Source: Ursus arctos (lineage: Eukaryota; Chordata; Mammalia; Carnivora; Ursidae). Taken from it: DNA of 64,000 nt. The notes below the pieces were generated by a model that saw only the letters and a program-made list of their open reading frames with translations, was not told the origin of the DNA and did not search any database. The translations under genes were made by a program, and so were the position numbers. The stretch lies in contig NW_026622786.1 in assembly GCF_023065955.2 (NCBI RefSeq), positions 48,903,438 through 48,967,437 of the forward strand, in the 5' to 3' direction. Of this stretch, positions 48,815 to 59,449 are shown one piece after another (the first letter of the stretch is position 1; each line of letters opens with the position of its first letter).

Positions 48815-49005
48815 TAGTATTTTCAGATACTTTATATTATTTGATCCTCATCACAATCTTCAGAAATGAACAGGAACAAATCTGTTAGCATCTACCGCAA
48901 ATGAAGAAGCTAAAGTTCAAAGGGGTTAAATAATATGTCTGATGTTTCATGGTTAATTAGTATCAGAACTTGTGTTAAATAAGGCCCTCTTTCTCCAGAC
49001 GTCTT
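48815..49005 (-). repeat. MIR SINE
   Basis: 'atttgatcctcatcacaatc', 'gaagaagctaaagttcaaag' and 'cagaacttgtgttaaataag' give a reversed MIR. Confidence 0.7.
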
Positions 49006-49103
49006 TACATTATATTGTAGTACTTACATGATAATAACCAGTGATTACAGTCACTACTCTTGTCATAATGCTTCTATCATTTTTATCTATTTAAAAGGAA
49101 TCT

Positions 49104-49359
49104 TAGGGTGCCAGGGTGGCTCAGTCAGTTAAGCATCTGCCTTCTGCTCAGGTCATGATCCCAGGGTCCTGAGATCAGGCCTGGCATTGGGCTCCATGCT
49201 GAGAAGGGAGCCTACTTCTCCTTCTCCCCCTGCCTGCCAATCTCCTTGCTTGTGCTCCCATGCGCATGCTTGCGCACTCTCTCTCTCTCTCTGTGCTGTC
49301 AAATAATAAATAAATAAGTAAAGTCTTTAAAATAAAATAAAAAAATAAAATAAAATAAA
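49104..49359 (+). mobile_element. Can-SINE with expanded A-rich tail
   Basis: Perfect target-site duplication taaaaggaatct at 49092-49103 and 49360-49371. The tail has grown into an (AAAAT)n-like run, which makes the element about 256 bp. Confidence 0.92.
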
Positions 49360-49371
49360 TAAAAGGAATCT

Positions 49372-50000
49372 CAAATGAGTGAATCACAAAACATAAAGTT
49401 CAAAAGCGATTTTAGAAGATTTATTCCTTCTCCATCCCCATGCATGTAAAAGTACGCTTCATGACACCCTTCCTTTGTTACCTTTGACTGTTTTAGAGTC
49501 AGAGAACACATTCCGTAACTTGAGAAAATATCACATGGCAGATCTAATCTATATGGACAAAGTACTCAGAGTTTGAAAGAAAAAAAAAAAAAAAAAGCAG
49601 AATGCATGGTATTAGGTCACGGATTGCAGAGGAGGCTCAAAAATTACCCCACCTCACTTCAACCCCCAGAATTGCATCAAAAATTAAACAAACAAACCAC
49701 TATAAAATGAGAGAATTTTATTTTCTGTGACCTGTGCTGAAAGGCTCTAACTCTTCCTGACCTTCCTTACCTCTGGCCACTGTCAAACGTCTTACTCTTC
49801 GTAAAATAAAAATAACAGATATCATATTGGAGGAAGCTATCTATGCTGACGTTTTATAACAATGATAAAGTATTGAGGCAGTATCTTAATACTCGTTAAC
49901 ACAATTGAATTGTACAAGAAATCCAGAGAACAGCTTAAGTCTTAAATTTTGTTGGGGGAAACAAGTGGTGGTGGTGATGAGTATTATTATTCCATATACG
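49372..50000. other. Intron sequence, nothing recognised
   Basis: An A run of about 19 lies at 49577-49596. No gene or named repeat was seen. Confidence 0.4.
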
Positions 50001-50155
50001 ATAATGGGAAAAACTTCTTTGGTAAGGTGCTGTTTGAGCAGAGGACTGAAGGAAATGAAGAAGGCACAGGCCATGTGGAATGGTGGCAGAGGGAAAAGCA
50101 GGGGCCAAGTCTCTGAGCAGAGAGCTTGCTTGGCTTTTCTGTGGAGGCTCAGGAC
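50000..50155 (-). repeat. L2 fragment, antisense
   Basis: 'ctgtttgagcagaggactga', 'aggccatgtggaatggtggc' and 'aaaagcaggggccaagtctc' are the reverse complement of the L2 segment where the ORF ends. Confidence 0.65.
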
Positions 50156-50159
50156 AAAC

Positions 50160-52330
50160 GCTACAATACAGTTGTCATAGCCCATTTGCCGGTCATTAAC
50201 TCTGAGCTCTATTTTACCTGCTGGCTGCTGGCACAATTCAGGTGCATTTTTGCTGCTCATTTATTTTCTGCAGAGTCAATGAGGATTTCTGCTATTCGGG
50301 GCTTAGTGACTGAAGCCATGCCATGACAAAATTTTCATCAGTCTAAAATATCCCCCCTTTGATAAATTCCTGACTGCTTCATATTGGGTGACCAATGCTT
50401 CAGCTACACAGCCCTGTATGAGTGGAAACCATGGAACAGTGGGCACCAAGCAATGGTTTTTAATGTAGCCCTTGCCTGGCTCCTGGCTCCCCAGTGCCTG
50501 TCTGTTGCCCTGGAGAAGCAACTGTTAGATATGGGGGCATTTTTTTCTGGCATTATCAATATGCCTCCAGAAAATTAGCAAGTTTTAAGAATGTATAGTT
50601 TAATATTCAAATTAATATGTTTCTTTGGTCTTCTTCCTAATTATTTAAAAATAGTTGTATGACTTCCCTATATCTCACCCGTTTTGTGTCCCTCTGAGTG
50701 CTTTATGGCATTCTGATAGGAAGCTAGAACCTCTCTTTTCTCATATATAAAACTCATATTTTACAAGTAAAATGCTCATGACCTTAAATTTTAAATGACT
50801 TGGAAGATGGGAAATTTCCAGAATTAGTTTTGATAGTACCACACAGCCGAGGTTACATCCTTTTCTTCTATTCATTATGAGCCAATAGGTTTTTGTAAGC
50901 TATAGATATCCAGATCAAAATCAATTGAGATACCATATTCCTCTTACCCATGGAGTTTTTACCTACATGAGCATAATAAAATTCCCGAATTTTACCCCTG
51001 TACACACAGTTGCCATGACTACTGGGGAAAACACAGGTAACTTCTAGGCAAGTTCCCATGGTGGGTTTGTACTGTCATTTTGCTTTTTATAGTTTAATTA
51101 TTTGTTTTTCAGCAATTTTCTTTTTCCTTTCTTTCTCAGGGACATTATCTTGTCTCCCGGTTTTAATTCTCACCTCTAAGTGGCTAACTCTTAAATCCAT
51201 CTCCAACTCTGACCTCTCTCCTCAGTTCCATTACATTTTGTTTATTTCTCTGTTGAATACCTCCGTGTGGACAGATATTTTTATTTGCTGTATCAATGTC
51301 TAAAACCAAGCTAATAATTATAATGTGTCCAGAGGAATGTAACTAAGATGGGGAAGCATTTAGAAAACGTGTCTTTGAAAAATGTCAAAAAATTTTGGAA
51401 ACTTGTTTTGGAAAAACAGAACTTTAAGGCAAAGTATATGAATTCCTTTAAAATATCTGAAGGATCAGGGCAGTAATGCAAGAAGCATAGTTCTTTGTCC
51501 AGAGAAGGCATGACTTAATAATCTTTGTATCACCCCAAGTGCCTAGCCCAGTTTTAGATGATTAGATACATGGATGGGTATGGGTAAACATAATTAACAT
51601 ATTGCAGACCATTCTAATAACCCAAACTTTCCAATAATAAAATGGTCTGCTTCTAAATTTAGTGCTTTCTTTCATTAATAGAAATATTTATGAAGAGGTT
51701 GGATGACTGTTGTGAGAGAAATAAGTGGACATTTCTGCCTTGGGTGGACAGTTAGATTAGTTAACATTGGGTTTCTAAAGGGCAGGGCTTCCTGCCAACA
51801 CTCACAGGAAACCAAGTAAAACTTTTTTTCAGTTACACACTGAGCTTTTAACTTTTTGTTACTGTAGCATAACCTATTCTATCCTAATGAATACACGGTG
51901 TTTGGTAATAGTTTTGGATAGGAATCTAACATCCCATGTGGCCTAAAAGAAGTTAATTAACTTTTCTGGCCTGAATTTGCTTATTAGTAATAATTGAGGG
52001 CTAAATTAAATAATCTTCAAAGTTGCATCTATTCAAATATAATACAACATTGTGATTCTGTGAGTCAGGGAAATTTTCTGCATAAACGGTGGTGTTATCA
52101 CAAATGTGTTGATGCAGCTGGTAGAGTCAAAAAACTACACCCATTTTAGGCAGGGAATTGATTTCCTAGAAGCTGTCTTTGGAGATTTCAGAGTTAAGTC
52201 ATGCCACATAATTTTTTGTTAGAGAGTCAATGCCCAGAACTATCTTGAGATGTTACAAAATCTTACTTTAGTTTTACTCGGGGTAATTAACATGGGAATT
52301 ATCCTTCAACTGTGATAGGAGAATGATGAA
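50160..52330. other. Intron sequence, mostly unique by eye
   Basis: No gene or named repeat. The stretch 50170-50340 stands out as complex, balanced sequence and could be a conserved non-coding element, but this cannot be shown from one genome. Confidence 0.4.
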
Positions 52331-52334
52331 TACT

Positions 52335-52560
52335 GATTATTGGATATTTCTCTATTCCAGGTATTTCATATGCATTATCTCACCCAATACTCATTTATTT
52401 ATTTATCTACTTATCATCTATCATCTATCTCACCACCAGCAACCTTGATTATTTTCCCATTTTTGCTAATGAAGAAACTGAAACTCCCAGAAAATAAAAT
52501 ATCTTCCCAACAGCACTGCTAAAATCTAATCCCATGTTTGTCTGGGTCCAAAGGTCACGT
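52335..52560 (-). repeat. MIR SINE
   Basis: 'tttcatatgcattatctcac', 'cccatttttgctaatgaaga' and 'aactgaaactcccag' in order give a reversed MIR. A (TATC)n-like run sits inside at about 52403-52430. Confidence 0.8.
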
Positions 52561-52564
52561 TCTT

Positions 52565-54090
52565 AATCTCTAAAATATTTCAAGGGTAGATTGTAAAGTT
52601 TAATATGGAAAAAATTTTCTAAGTCTGGTGCTTCAGATTTCATTCTACCCTCTTTTACATGTGGTTAAAATGACCTCATCTGTCAAATTCACTCTCTATG
52701 TCTTTCAATTTTGGTCACATATTAGCTTTTCCAAATTATTTCTATTCTCTTTTTAAAGGTTCCTCTTCAGTTTTAAGAGGTTTCCCAGCAATTTTTCTCT
52801 TTATTGCTTTTTTTTTTTTTTAAACTTTTGTCTTCCAACACTACTTCATATATAATATGCACCTGTTATGGTCTATTACTCTGTCTATAATTTTAAGTTC
52901 CTGGTTCAAAATAACAAGCAAAACAGTACTAAATTATAAGCTGTGTGGGTTTTCTGTTACTGTGTGAAAGGCATGTCATTTTGTACTTTTACCTTTTACT
53001 ACAGCAAATTAAGTAACACAGATTGAACCATTCCTAATAAAACAACTTCCTGTTCTTTCATATCTATTTTTGCATCTTTTCTGACACAGTCTTGACATAT
53101 CTTTTTCTAATGTCATTAACCTTGACTCTATTCTATACCTGTTGTATAACATCTTACAGTAGCAATTCTTAGCCAGCTAGAATATTCTCTGAATAAAATA
53201 TCAGAAAGAAAAAAATAAAAAAAAATTATAAAGGTAATTCTTTTCATAATGTAATACCAAAAATACAAATAGTGATCTCATTTACTCAACAAATTTGAGA
53301 TCACCATGGTAACAATGCCAGGGAAACATAAAGAAAACAATGAAATAAAATTGGAGACAAAAAAGGTTTTATTTAATTTAAATTTGAAGATTAAATGCCC
53401 TAGAAACTCAATACTTTGTCTACTTTTCCTCATGAAACAATGACTGTATAACATTTTCTTTGCAGTGTACACTGTGGTAATCTCCCCACAGTCCTTGCAC
53501 TCCTTCCCTTTATGTTGTGGCCAGCAATCACAAATCCACAGAGGTGGCCCATCATTGTTTAATTCAATCAAGGTAATCTCATTTTCTTGGCATAGTGGAT
53601 TCTATAGCAAAGGGACTGCATCAGCAATAAACATGTAACACAATTAAGGCCAATGAGACCTAAGGATAAGTTAGGACTTTCTTGTCTTTCTCAGAAAAAC
53701 AGAGAGTTTTTGTTTAACTTCTTGTTTTTCTAATATGCACAAATATATTCATGTACAATTGTGATATCTCAACGTCAGATAATTTAGATCATATCTCAAT
53801 ATCAAATACATTAGAAGAAAGTAACACAGAGCTGTTTTATGAAAGCAACACCTTGAATTTGGGAACTCAAAGAAACCTTGAGAGATTATGTGAAAGATCT
53901 TTGAAATATATAAAGCATACCAATAACCAAAGATAACAATTTCTTCTCAAATCAATACACTGGGAAATCATATTGAGTCTTTGGTTCACTTGTATTATTT
54001 TTATGTATTGTTAATCCAAGCTTACGTAGGCTCCTGGTGACTTACGTGATACATAAGATTCTCCAATGACACTATCTGCATAATTCATCG
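52565..54090. other. Intron sequence; one unexplained open frame
   Basis: No named repeat was seen. On the minus strand a frame of about 97 codons (53278-53571) has two Cys pairs (CDC and CKDC). I do not recognise it. Confidence 0.4.
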
Positions 54091-54515
54091 AGTCAAACAA
54101 TGCTTAGTGACTCTCAATGCCTTTCATAATCTGGGTTCTCCATGCTCTCCCTACTCTACTTACATATTGTTGGCATTCCCTTACTAGTGTTGGCACTCCC
54201 TGCTGTTCCAGACTCTTCACAGCTCTACTGTCCCTCTCCTCGCCCTCTCTGTATGTACATCTTAACTTTTGCATCTTTACCTTTTGGTCAAGCCTTCCTG
54301 GACCCCCTGCAAGAATGAAACTTTTCTCTTCAATGGTATTTGGCTCTTTGGCTCTGATTACACATTATCATTTTGGTCTCTAATGCTTCAGTTTTCTCTG
54401 TGATTAGGTGGTTAGATCCTTGAGAGTAAGAATTGAGATTGATTTCTCTTGTACCCTCCTAAGGCTTCAAACACCGTGTAGTAATATAGATATTAAATAA
54501 ACACTTGATTGATAA
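54090..54515 (+). repeat. L2 LINE 3' part
   Basis: 'tcaatgcctttcataatctg', 'tcaagccttcctggaccccc' and 'taaataaacacttgattgat' give L2 in sense up to its 3' end. Confidence 0.75.
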
Positions 54516-54909
54516 ACCATGTTTTTGCTATTTTTCTTACAGAATCTGTTGCATGGATCTAGAAAAAGACTTTAAATAACTAGATTGGCTTAGGGCTCTC
54601 AAGATTCAGCAAATAAAAATACAGGATGCCAAGTTAAATAACCATTTTTTTTTTTTAGTATAAGTATATCAAATGCATTTTGGGGGCATAATTATACCAA
54701 AAATATTCCAGTTTTTAGTTTAAAATTCAAATTTCAATGGATGTCCCTTATTTATCTGGCAATCTTAGATGGGACTGCTCTAAAAAAATACTTATTTTTC
54801 TAAATTAGAGCTAAATGTCACATTTATGAGTTGTTTAATGTTTATGTCATTTTGCTAATCAAGTCCTGTAGTACATGAAATTCTCTGCATTGTTCCACTG
54901 GCAGTGACA

Positions 54910-55025
54910 AGAAAGAGACTGAATACCCATTATGTGAACATCACCATGTGTACAGGGAGGCAGAGATGAATAAGATGCCAACTCTGCCCTCCAGAAGTTC
55001 ATAGCCTTTGGGAGAAACAGCCCAT
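54910..55025 (-). repeat. L2 3' end fragment
   Basis: 'ggcagagatgaataagatgc' and 'ctgccctccagaagttcata' are the reverse complement of an L2 3' end. Confidence 0.6.
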
Positions 55026-55029
55026 TTCA

Positions 55030-55964
55030 AGCCAGCCTCTACTTGATATGCGTCTACACGGCACTCCATACAGTTAAAACTCTTTTTAAGCCTCACCCAG
55101 ACCTCCTGATCCAAAATCCAAGACGGCGCTATATACTTTGGTTGTCAAAAATGAAGTATATTGGTTTTGAAGTACATATTAAATAATTCCTGCCTCTAAA
55201 GTATTATATTAATACCATAATTTATAATCCTAAGTGAAAACAATTATTCATGATTTGGTTTGATCAGCACATTATACTCAGAATTTGATAATGAAGTGAG
55301 TTTTTATTATGGAAGTTTCCTTTCCTGGTTCCTGGGTATTTAATATGCATTTTTTTTAGCATAAGCAATAGAAATGTATTGCAAGACATTTTTTCCCTCT
55401 GAGTCATTATGTAAATCCTTCACAGGTAAATGCTATACCAGCTACTTAATGTGAGTCACTTATCTAGATGATCATTAATATATGGTGGTTTAGATTTTGA
55501 GCCTCTCTGCTGTGTGGCCTTAGTCTGTGTTAGCTAATCTTTAATCATCCAATCTTTTCTGCAGTGGAGAACAGGAGGCAGGAGATATTTTCTTTGCACA
55601 GCACAATGTCATAATGGCAGTGTGTGTGCAAAGTTCTATATTAGTTAAATTTTTAGCTATACTCTGCTTATACTTGTATGCCATATATTCAGTGATGTCT
55701 GTAATAATCAAAGATTCCAAATTCCAGAAATAATAGCATGTTTTTCATAATAGTATTAACTGTGTGTGTGTGTGTAAAAGTACTTCTTAGACTTGGAACA
55801 TATATTTCAAGGTTTTAAAACAATGTTTCCTTATCCTACAACATAAAAATTTCACTTCTGGAATAGAGGGTCATATCTTTCCTTTCTTTTCCAAACATAA
55901 GCTATTGATCTCAACACATTGATATTGATCTCAATCTGTATTTTCATGGAGGCCATTTTAAATT
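55030..55964. other. Intron sequence close to the start exon, no repeat recognised
   Basis: No gene is seen. A short TG repeat lies at 55758-55775. The block 55260-55640 is complex and repeat-free by eye. Confidence 0.4.
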
Positions 55965-55982
55965 AAAATAAGGCGTAATTCA

Positions 55983-56184
55983 GGGGCATCTGGGTGGCTC
56001 AATCGATTAAGCGTCTGTCTTTGGCTCAGGTCATGATCCCAGGCTCCTGGGATAGAGCCCTGCATCAGGCTCTCCACTCAGCAAGGAGTCTGCTTGTCCC
56101 TCTGCCTCTCCCCCTGCTTGTGCTCTCTCTCGCACTCTCCTTCTCTCTCAAATAAATGAAAATAAAATCTTTAAAAAAACAAAT
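55983..56184 (+). mobile_element. Can-SINE near the LRRC7 start exon
   Basis: Target-site duplication aaaataaggcgtaattca (55965-55982) and aaaataaggtataattca (56185-56202), two mismatches. It sits about 250 bp inside the intron, antisense to LRRC7 transcription. Confidence 0.93.
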
Positions 56185-56431
56185 AAAATAAGGTATAATT
56201 CATAAAATGATGATGTCCGTGGAGTTCAACTGGTCATTAATATATCACATTAAGTTACAAATGAAGTGGTATTAAAAGGTACCAACAAGAATATTGGGGA
56301 AAGTTATATCAGTTTGAACAACTTGCCAATTGTCCAGAGAGAAGGCTATTGTTAACATTATCATTATGCCAAGTCTTCGGATATTATGAAATACTCATCT
56401 ACAGTGTATATTTTAGGTTGTCAAAGATTAC

Positions 56432-56634
56432 CTTGGGTAGCTCTTCAATTTGATTGGCATCTAGATAAAGTTCCTCTAACGTCCGCTCAAAGTTAAAGAC
56501 CTCCTTTGGCACCTGCTGAAGACTGCAGTGGGAGTAGTCTAAAACTGAGATGATTTCTTCTTCACCTCGGAAACATCGGCACGGCACCAGTCGGCCGATG
56601 ATTTTCCGTTTGGTGGTCATCTCCAGGCACTGCA
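56432..56634 (-). CDS. LRRC7: LRRC7 (densin-180) start exon, residues 1-63
   Basis: LRRC7 is a LAP-family (LRR and PDZ) scaffold of the postsynaptic density. Read on the minus strand, the exon opens after a long T-rich tract ending CTTCAG, has 14 bp before the ATG at 56620-56618, and codes 63 residues to the donor AAG|GTAATC at 56432/56431. The protein starts [16 protein letters not shown]. Cys14 and Cys16 occupy the positions known in the paralogue ERBIN as palmitoylation sites for membrane attachment. The exon closes with the first [34 protein letters not shown] and KEVFNFER match LRRC7 and differ from ERBIN (SLFVR, CLRGEEETVT, KEIFTFEK), from memory of both. The frame stays open upstream of the ATG through the acceptor, but the apparent earlier start there is a GTG across the splice site and is not a real start. 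A longer isoform with upstream coding sequence cannot be excluded. Confidence 0.95.
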
Positions 56635-56749
56635 CTGAAGAAAAAAAACAGGAAAAAAAAACCTGCTTAATTGACTGACTTTGGAGGGCATTCCTATAAT
56701 ATTAAAGCCTTAGAAATTTAATTTTGGTATATATTTTATAATTATATAA

Positions 56750-56960
56750 TGGTTTGAAGTTTATATAGGACATGTACATGCATTACATCACTTAATACTT
56801 GAATAGCCCTGCAAGGTATGTGAGATAGGTTTCATTCCCATTTAACAAACAAAGAAACAGAAGTCAGAGAGGTTAAGAGATTTCCCATCATCACACAGTT
56901 TTGGAATGGCAGAATCTAGCCAGATTACAATCCTGACTCAGGGCAATGCAATTACTATGT
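56750..56960 (-). repeat. MIR SINE
   Basis: 'tacatcacttaatacttgaa', 'ttcattcccatttaacaaac' and 'aagagatttcccatcatcac' give a reversed MIR about 120 bp upstream of the start exon. Confidence 0.8.
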
Positions 56961-57099
56961 TTACATTCTCACTTGACACACAAATCTATATGTTTTTAAA
57001 TTTTACTAAATTACACTGCAGAACAGAAATATTTGGAATTTGTTGGTATTCAAGTTTCACCCCTAAGGTTTATGATGACCTCTTTTGACCCACAAATTC

Positions 57100-57225
57100 A
57101 TTCCATTAATTAACATATATTTACTGAATAATCACTATGTTCCAGGCACTGATCTAGTACTGGGATAGAGTGATGAATTGAACAAATTCCCTGTTTTCAT
57201 GAAGCTTCTATTCTATTGGAGCTAC
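57100..57225 (-). repeat. L2 3' end fragment
   Basis: 'actatgttccaggcactgat', 'gtactgggatagagtgatga' and 'catgaagcttctattctatt' are the reverse complement of the L2 3' end. Confidence 0.7.
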
Positions 57226-57389
57226 AGATTAGAGATGGATTGGTTTTTTGCTTCCAAATGAGAACCTATCTTTATGAATCTTATGACCTTAATGGGAGAA
57301 AACAACTTATAATCATGGTAGAAATTCCTGTAACATCTTTGTCTAGGTTAAACTGACCAACTGTCATGAAATCTTACACAGGCTTGTAC

Positions 57390-57549
57390 CATGTCACTTA
57401 CAGCACTTTACTAAATCTATTGATTTTCATGTTATTCTTCTAGACTATAAGGCTCTTGAGAGTAGGAACCGTGTTCTATTCATTTTGCATTTGTCTTGGT
57501 GCTCAACATGCAGCAAATATTTAATAACAAATGTAGAATGAACAAAGGA
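57390..57549 (+). repeat. L2 3' end fragment
   Basis: 'ctataaggctcttgagagta' and 'ggaaccgtgttctattcatt' followed by 'gcagcaaatatttaataa' give a sense L2 3' end. The L1 at 57551 begins at its edge. Confidence 0.7.
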
Positions 57550-57550
57550 A

Positions 57551-59105
57551 TTTTATGGAACCACAAAAGACCCCAAATAGCCAAAGCAATCTTGAAAAAG
57601 AAAAAGCAAAGCTGGAGGCATCACAATTCCAGACTTTAAGTTATATTACAAAGCTGTGGTGATCAAGACAGTGTGGTACTGGCACAGAAACAGACCCATA
57701 GATGAATGGGACAGAATGCAAAACCCAGAAATGGACTCACACTATATGGTCAATTAATCTTCAAAAAAGCAGAAAGAATATCCAATGGAAAAAAGATAGT
57801 CCCTTCAACAAATGGTGTTTGGAAAACTGGACGGCTTCATGATAAAGAATGAAACTGGACCACTTTCCTGAACAATACACAAAAATAAATTCCAACGGAT
57901 GAAAGACCTAAGTGTGAGACAGGAAACCATTAAAATCCTAGAGGAGAACAGAGGCAGTAATCTCTTTGATGTTGGTGGTAGAAACTTCTTACTAGACAGA
58001 TCTCCAGAGGCAAGGGAAACAAAAGCAAAAATAAACTATTAGGACTTCATCAAAATAAAAAGCTTCTGCACAGCAAAGGAAACAATCAACAAAACTAAAA
58101 ATCAGGCCGACAGAATGGGAGAAGATATTTGTAAGTGACATATCTGATAAAGGGTTAGTATCCAAAATCTATAAAGAACTTATAAAACTCAACAACCAAA
58201 AAACAAATAATCCAGTTAAAAAATGGGCAGAAGACATGAATAGATATTTTTCCAAAGAAGATAGCCAGATGGCTAACAGACATGAAAAGATGCCCATCAC
58301 TCATCATCAGGGAAATACAAATCAAAACTACAATGAGATATCACCTCCCACCAGTCAGAATGACTAAAATTAACAACACAGAAAACAATAGGTGTTGGTG
58401 AGAATGAGGAGAAAGGGGAACCCTCCTACCCCATTGGTGGGAATGCAAACTGGTGCAGCCACTCTGGAAAACAGTATGGATGTTCCTCAAAAAATTAAAA
58501 ACAGAACCAACCTACAACCCAACAATTGTATTACTATGTATTTACCCAAAGGATAAAAAAGACTAATTTGAAGGGATAAATGCACCCTAATGTTTGTAGC
58601 AGCATCATCAATAATAGCCAAATTATGGAATGAGCCCAAATGTCCACTGACTGAGGAACAGTAAAGAAAATGTGTTGTGTATATATACAGTGGAATATTA
58701 CTCAGCCATCAAAAAGAATGAAATCTTGCCATTTGCAAAGACACGGATGGAGCTAGAGACTACTATGTTAAGTGAAATAAGTCAGTCAGAGACAGACAAA
58801 TACCATATGATTTCACTCATATGTGGAATTTAAGAAACAAAACAAATGAACATGGGGGAAAAAGAGAGAGGCAAACCAGGAAACAGACTCTTAATTACAG
58901 AGAACAAACTGAGGGTTGCTGGAGGAGAGGTGGATGGGGAGATGGGTTAAATGAATGATAGGTATTAAGGAGGGCACTGGTTGTGATGAGCCCTGGGTGT
59001 CATATATAAGTGATGAATCACTAAAGTCTACACCTGAAACTAATATCACACTGTGTGTTAACTAACTGGAATTTAAATAAAAACTTGAAACTAAAAACAA
59101 CAAAA
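57551..59105 (+). repeat. 5'-truncated carnivore L1
   Basis: It starts in ORF2 at 'atggaaccacaaaagacccc' and 'aaatagccaaagcaatcttg' and runs to the carnivore 3' UTR ('atgagccctgggtgtcatat', 'gttaactaactggaatttaa') and an A-rich tail. It has frameshifts and stops, so it is inactive. It is of the same kind as the L1 at 24441-25975 but is not inverted. A clear target-site duplication was not found. Confidence 0.88.
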
Positions 59106-59289
59106 ATACAAAAATACAAACAAATAAAAAATGAATTCATGAATGATTAAATGAATATATTTAGGGCTCTCCTCCCTCCCTCCCAACCACCATCAACTAT
59201 TGACAATTTGAAAAACTTCTCATTCTAACTAAAGGTCAGTACCTCTGTGAATGTGTCTCCAGTTAGAACGACTAGAGTCTTCCTCTGAG

Positions 59290-59445
59290 TTCCCAGAGCA
59301 CTAACCACATTGCTTCCCAATTACATGTTCTATTTCCCCCCTAGGTAAGTTCTTTGAAGAAAGGATCTTGTCTTATTCATTTTTGAATTCACAGATACAA
59401 TATAGTTTCTCAGCTACGGAGTAGTACCAAATGAGCATTAATTTG
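59290..59445 (+). repeat. L2 3' end fragment
   Basis: 'ttctttgaagaaaggatctt' and 'gtcttattcatttttgaatt' resemble the sense L2 3' end. Confidence 0.6.
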
Positions 59446-59449
59446 AAAC

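Larger units (their letters stand above)
22857..56431 (-). other. LRRC7: LRRC7 intron, 33.6 kb, phase 0
   Basis: This intron lies between the start exon and the QLFNC exon. The donor is GTAATC, with T at +5 instead of the usual G; the acceptor is a good pyrimidine tract with CAG. It contains most of the repeats in the window and no further LRRC7 coding exon that I could recognise. Confidence 0.9.

Noticed and set aside
49886..50578. Several overlapping frames of 64-124 codons on both strands
   Set aside because: They overlap an L2 fragment and unique intron, disagree in strand and phase, and have no recognisable domain or splice context.
56621..56635. An upstream start (MQCLEM...) five codons before the LRRC7 ATG
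   Set aside because: The first codon is GTG and spans the splice acceptor, so it does not exist in the mRNA. The ATG at 56620-56618 fits the known start.
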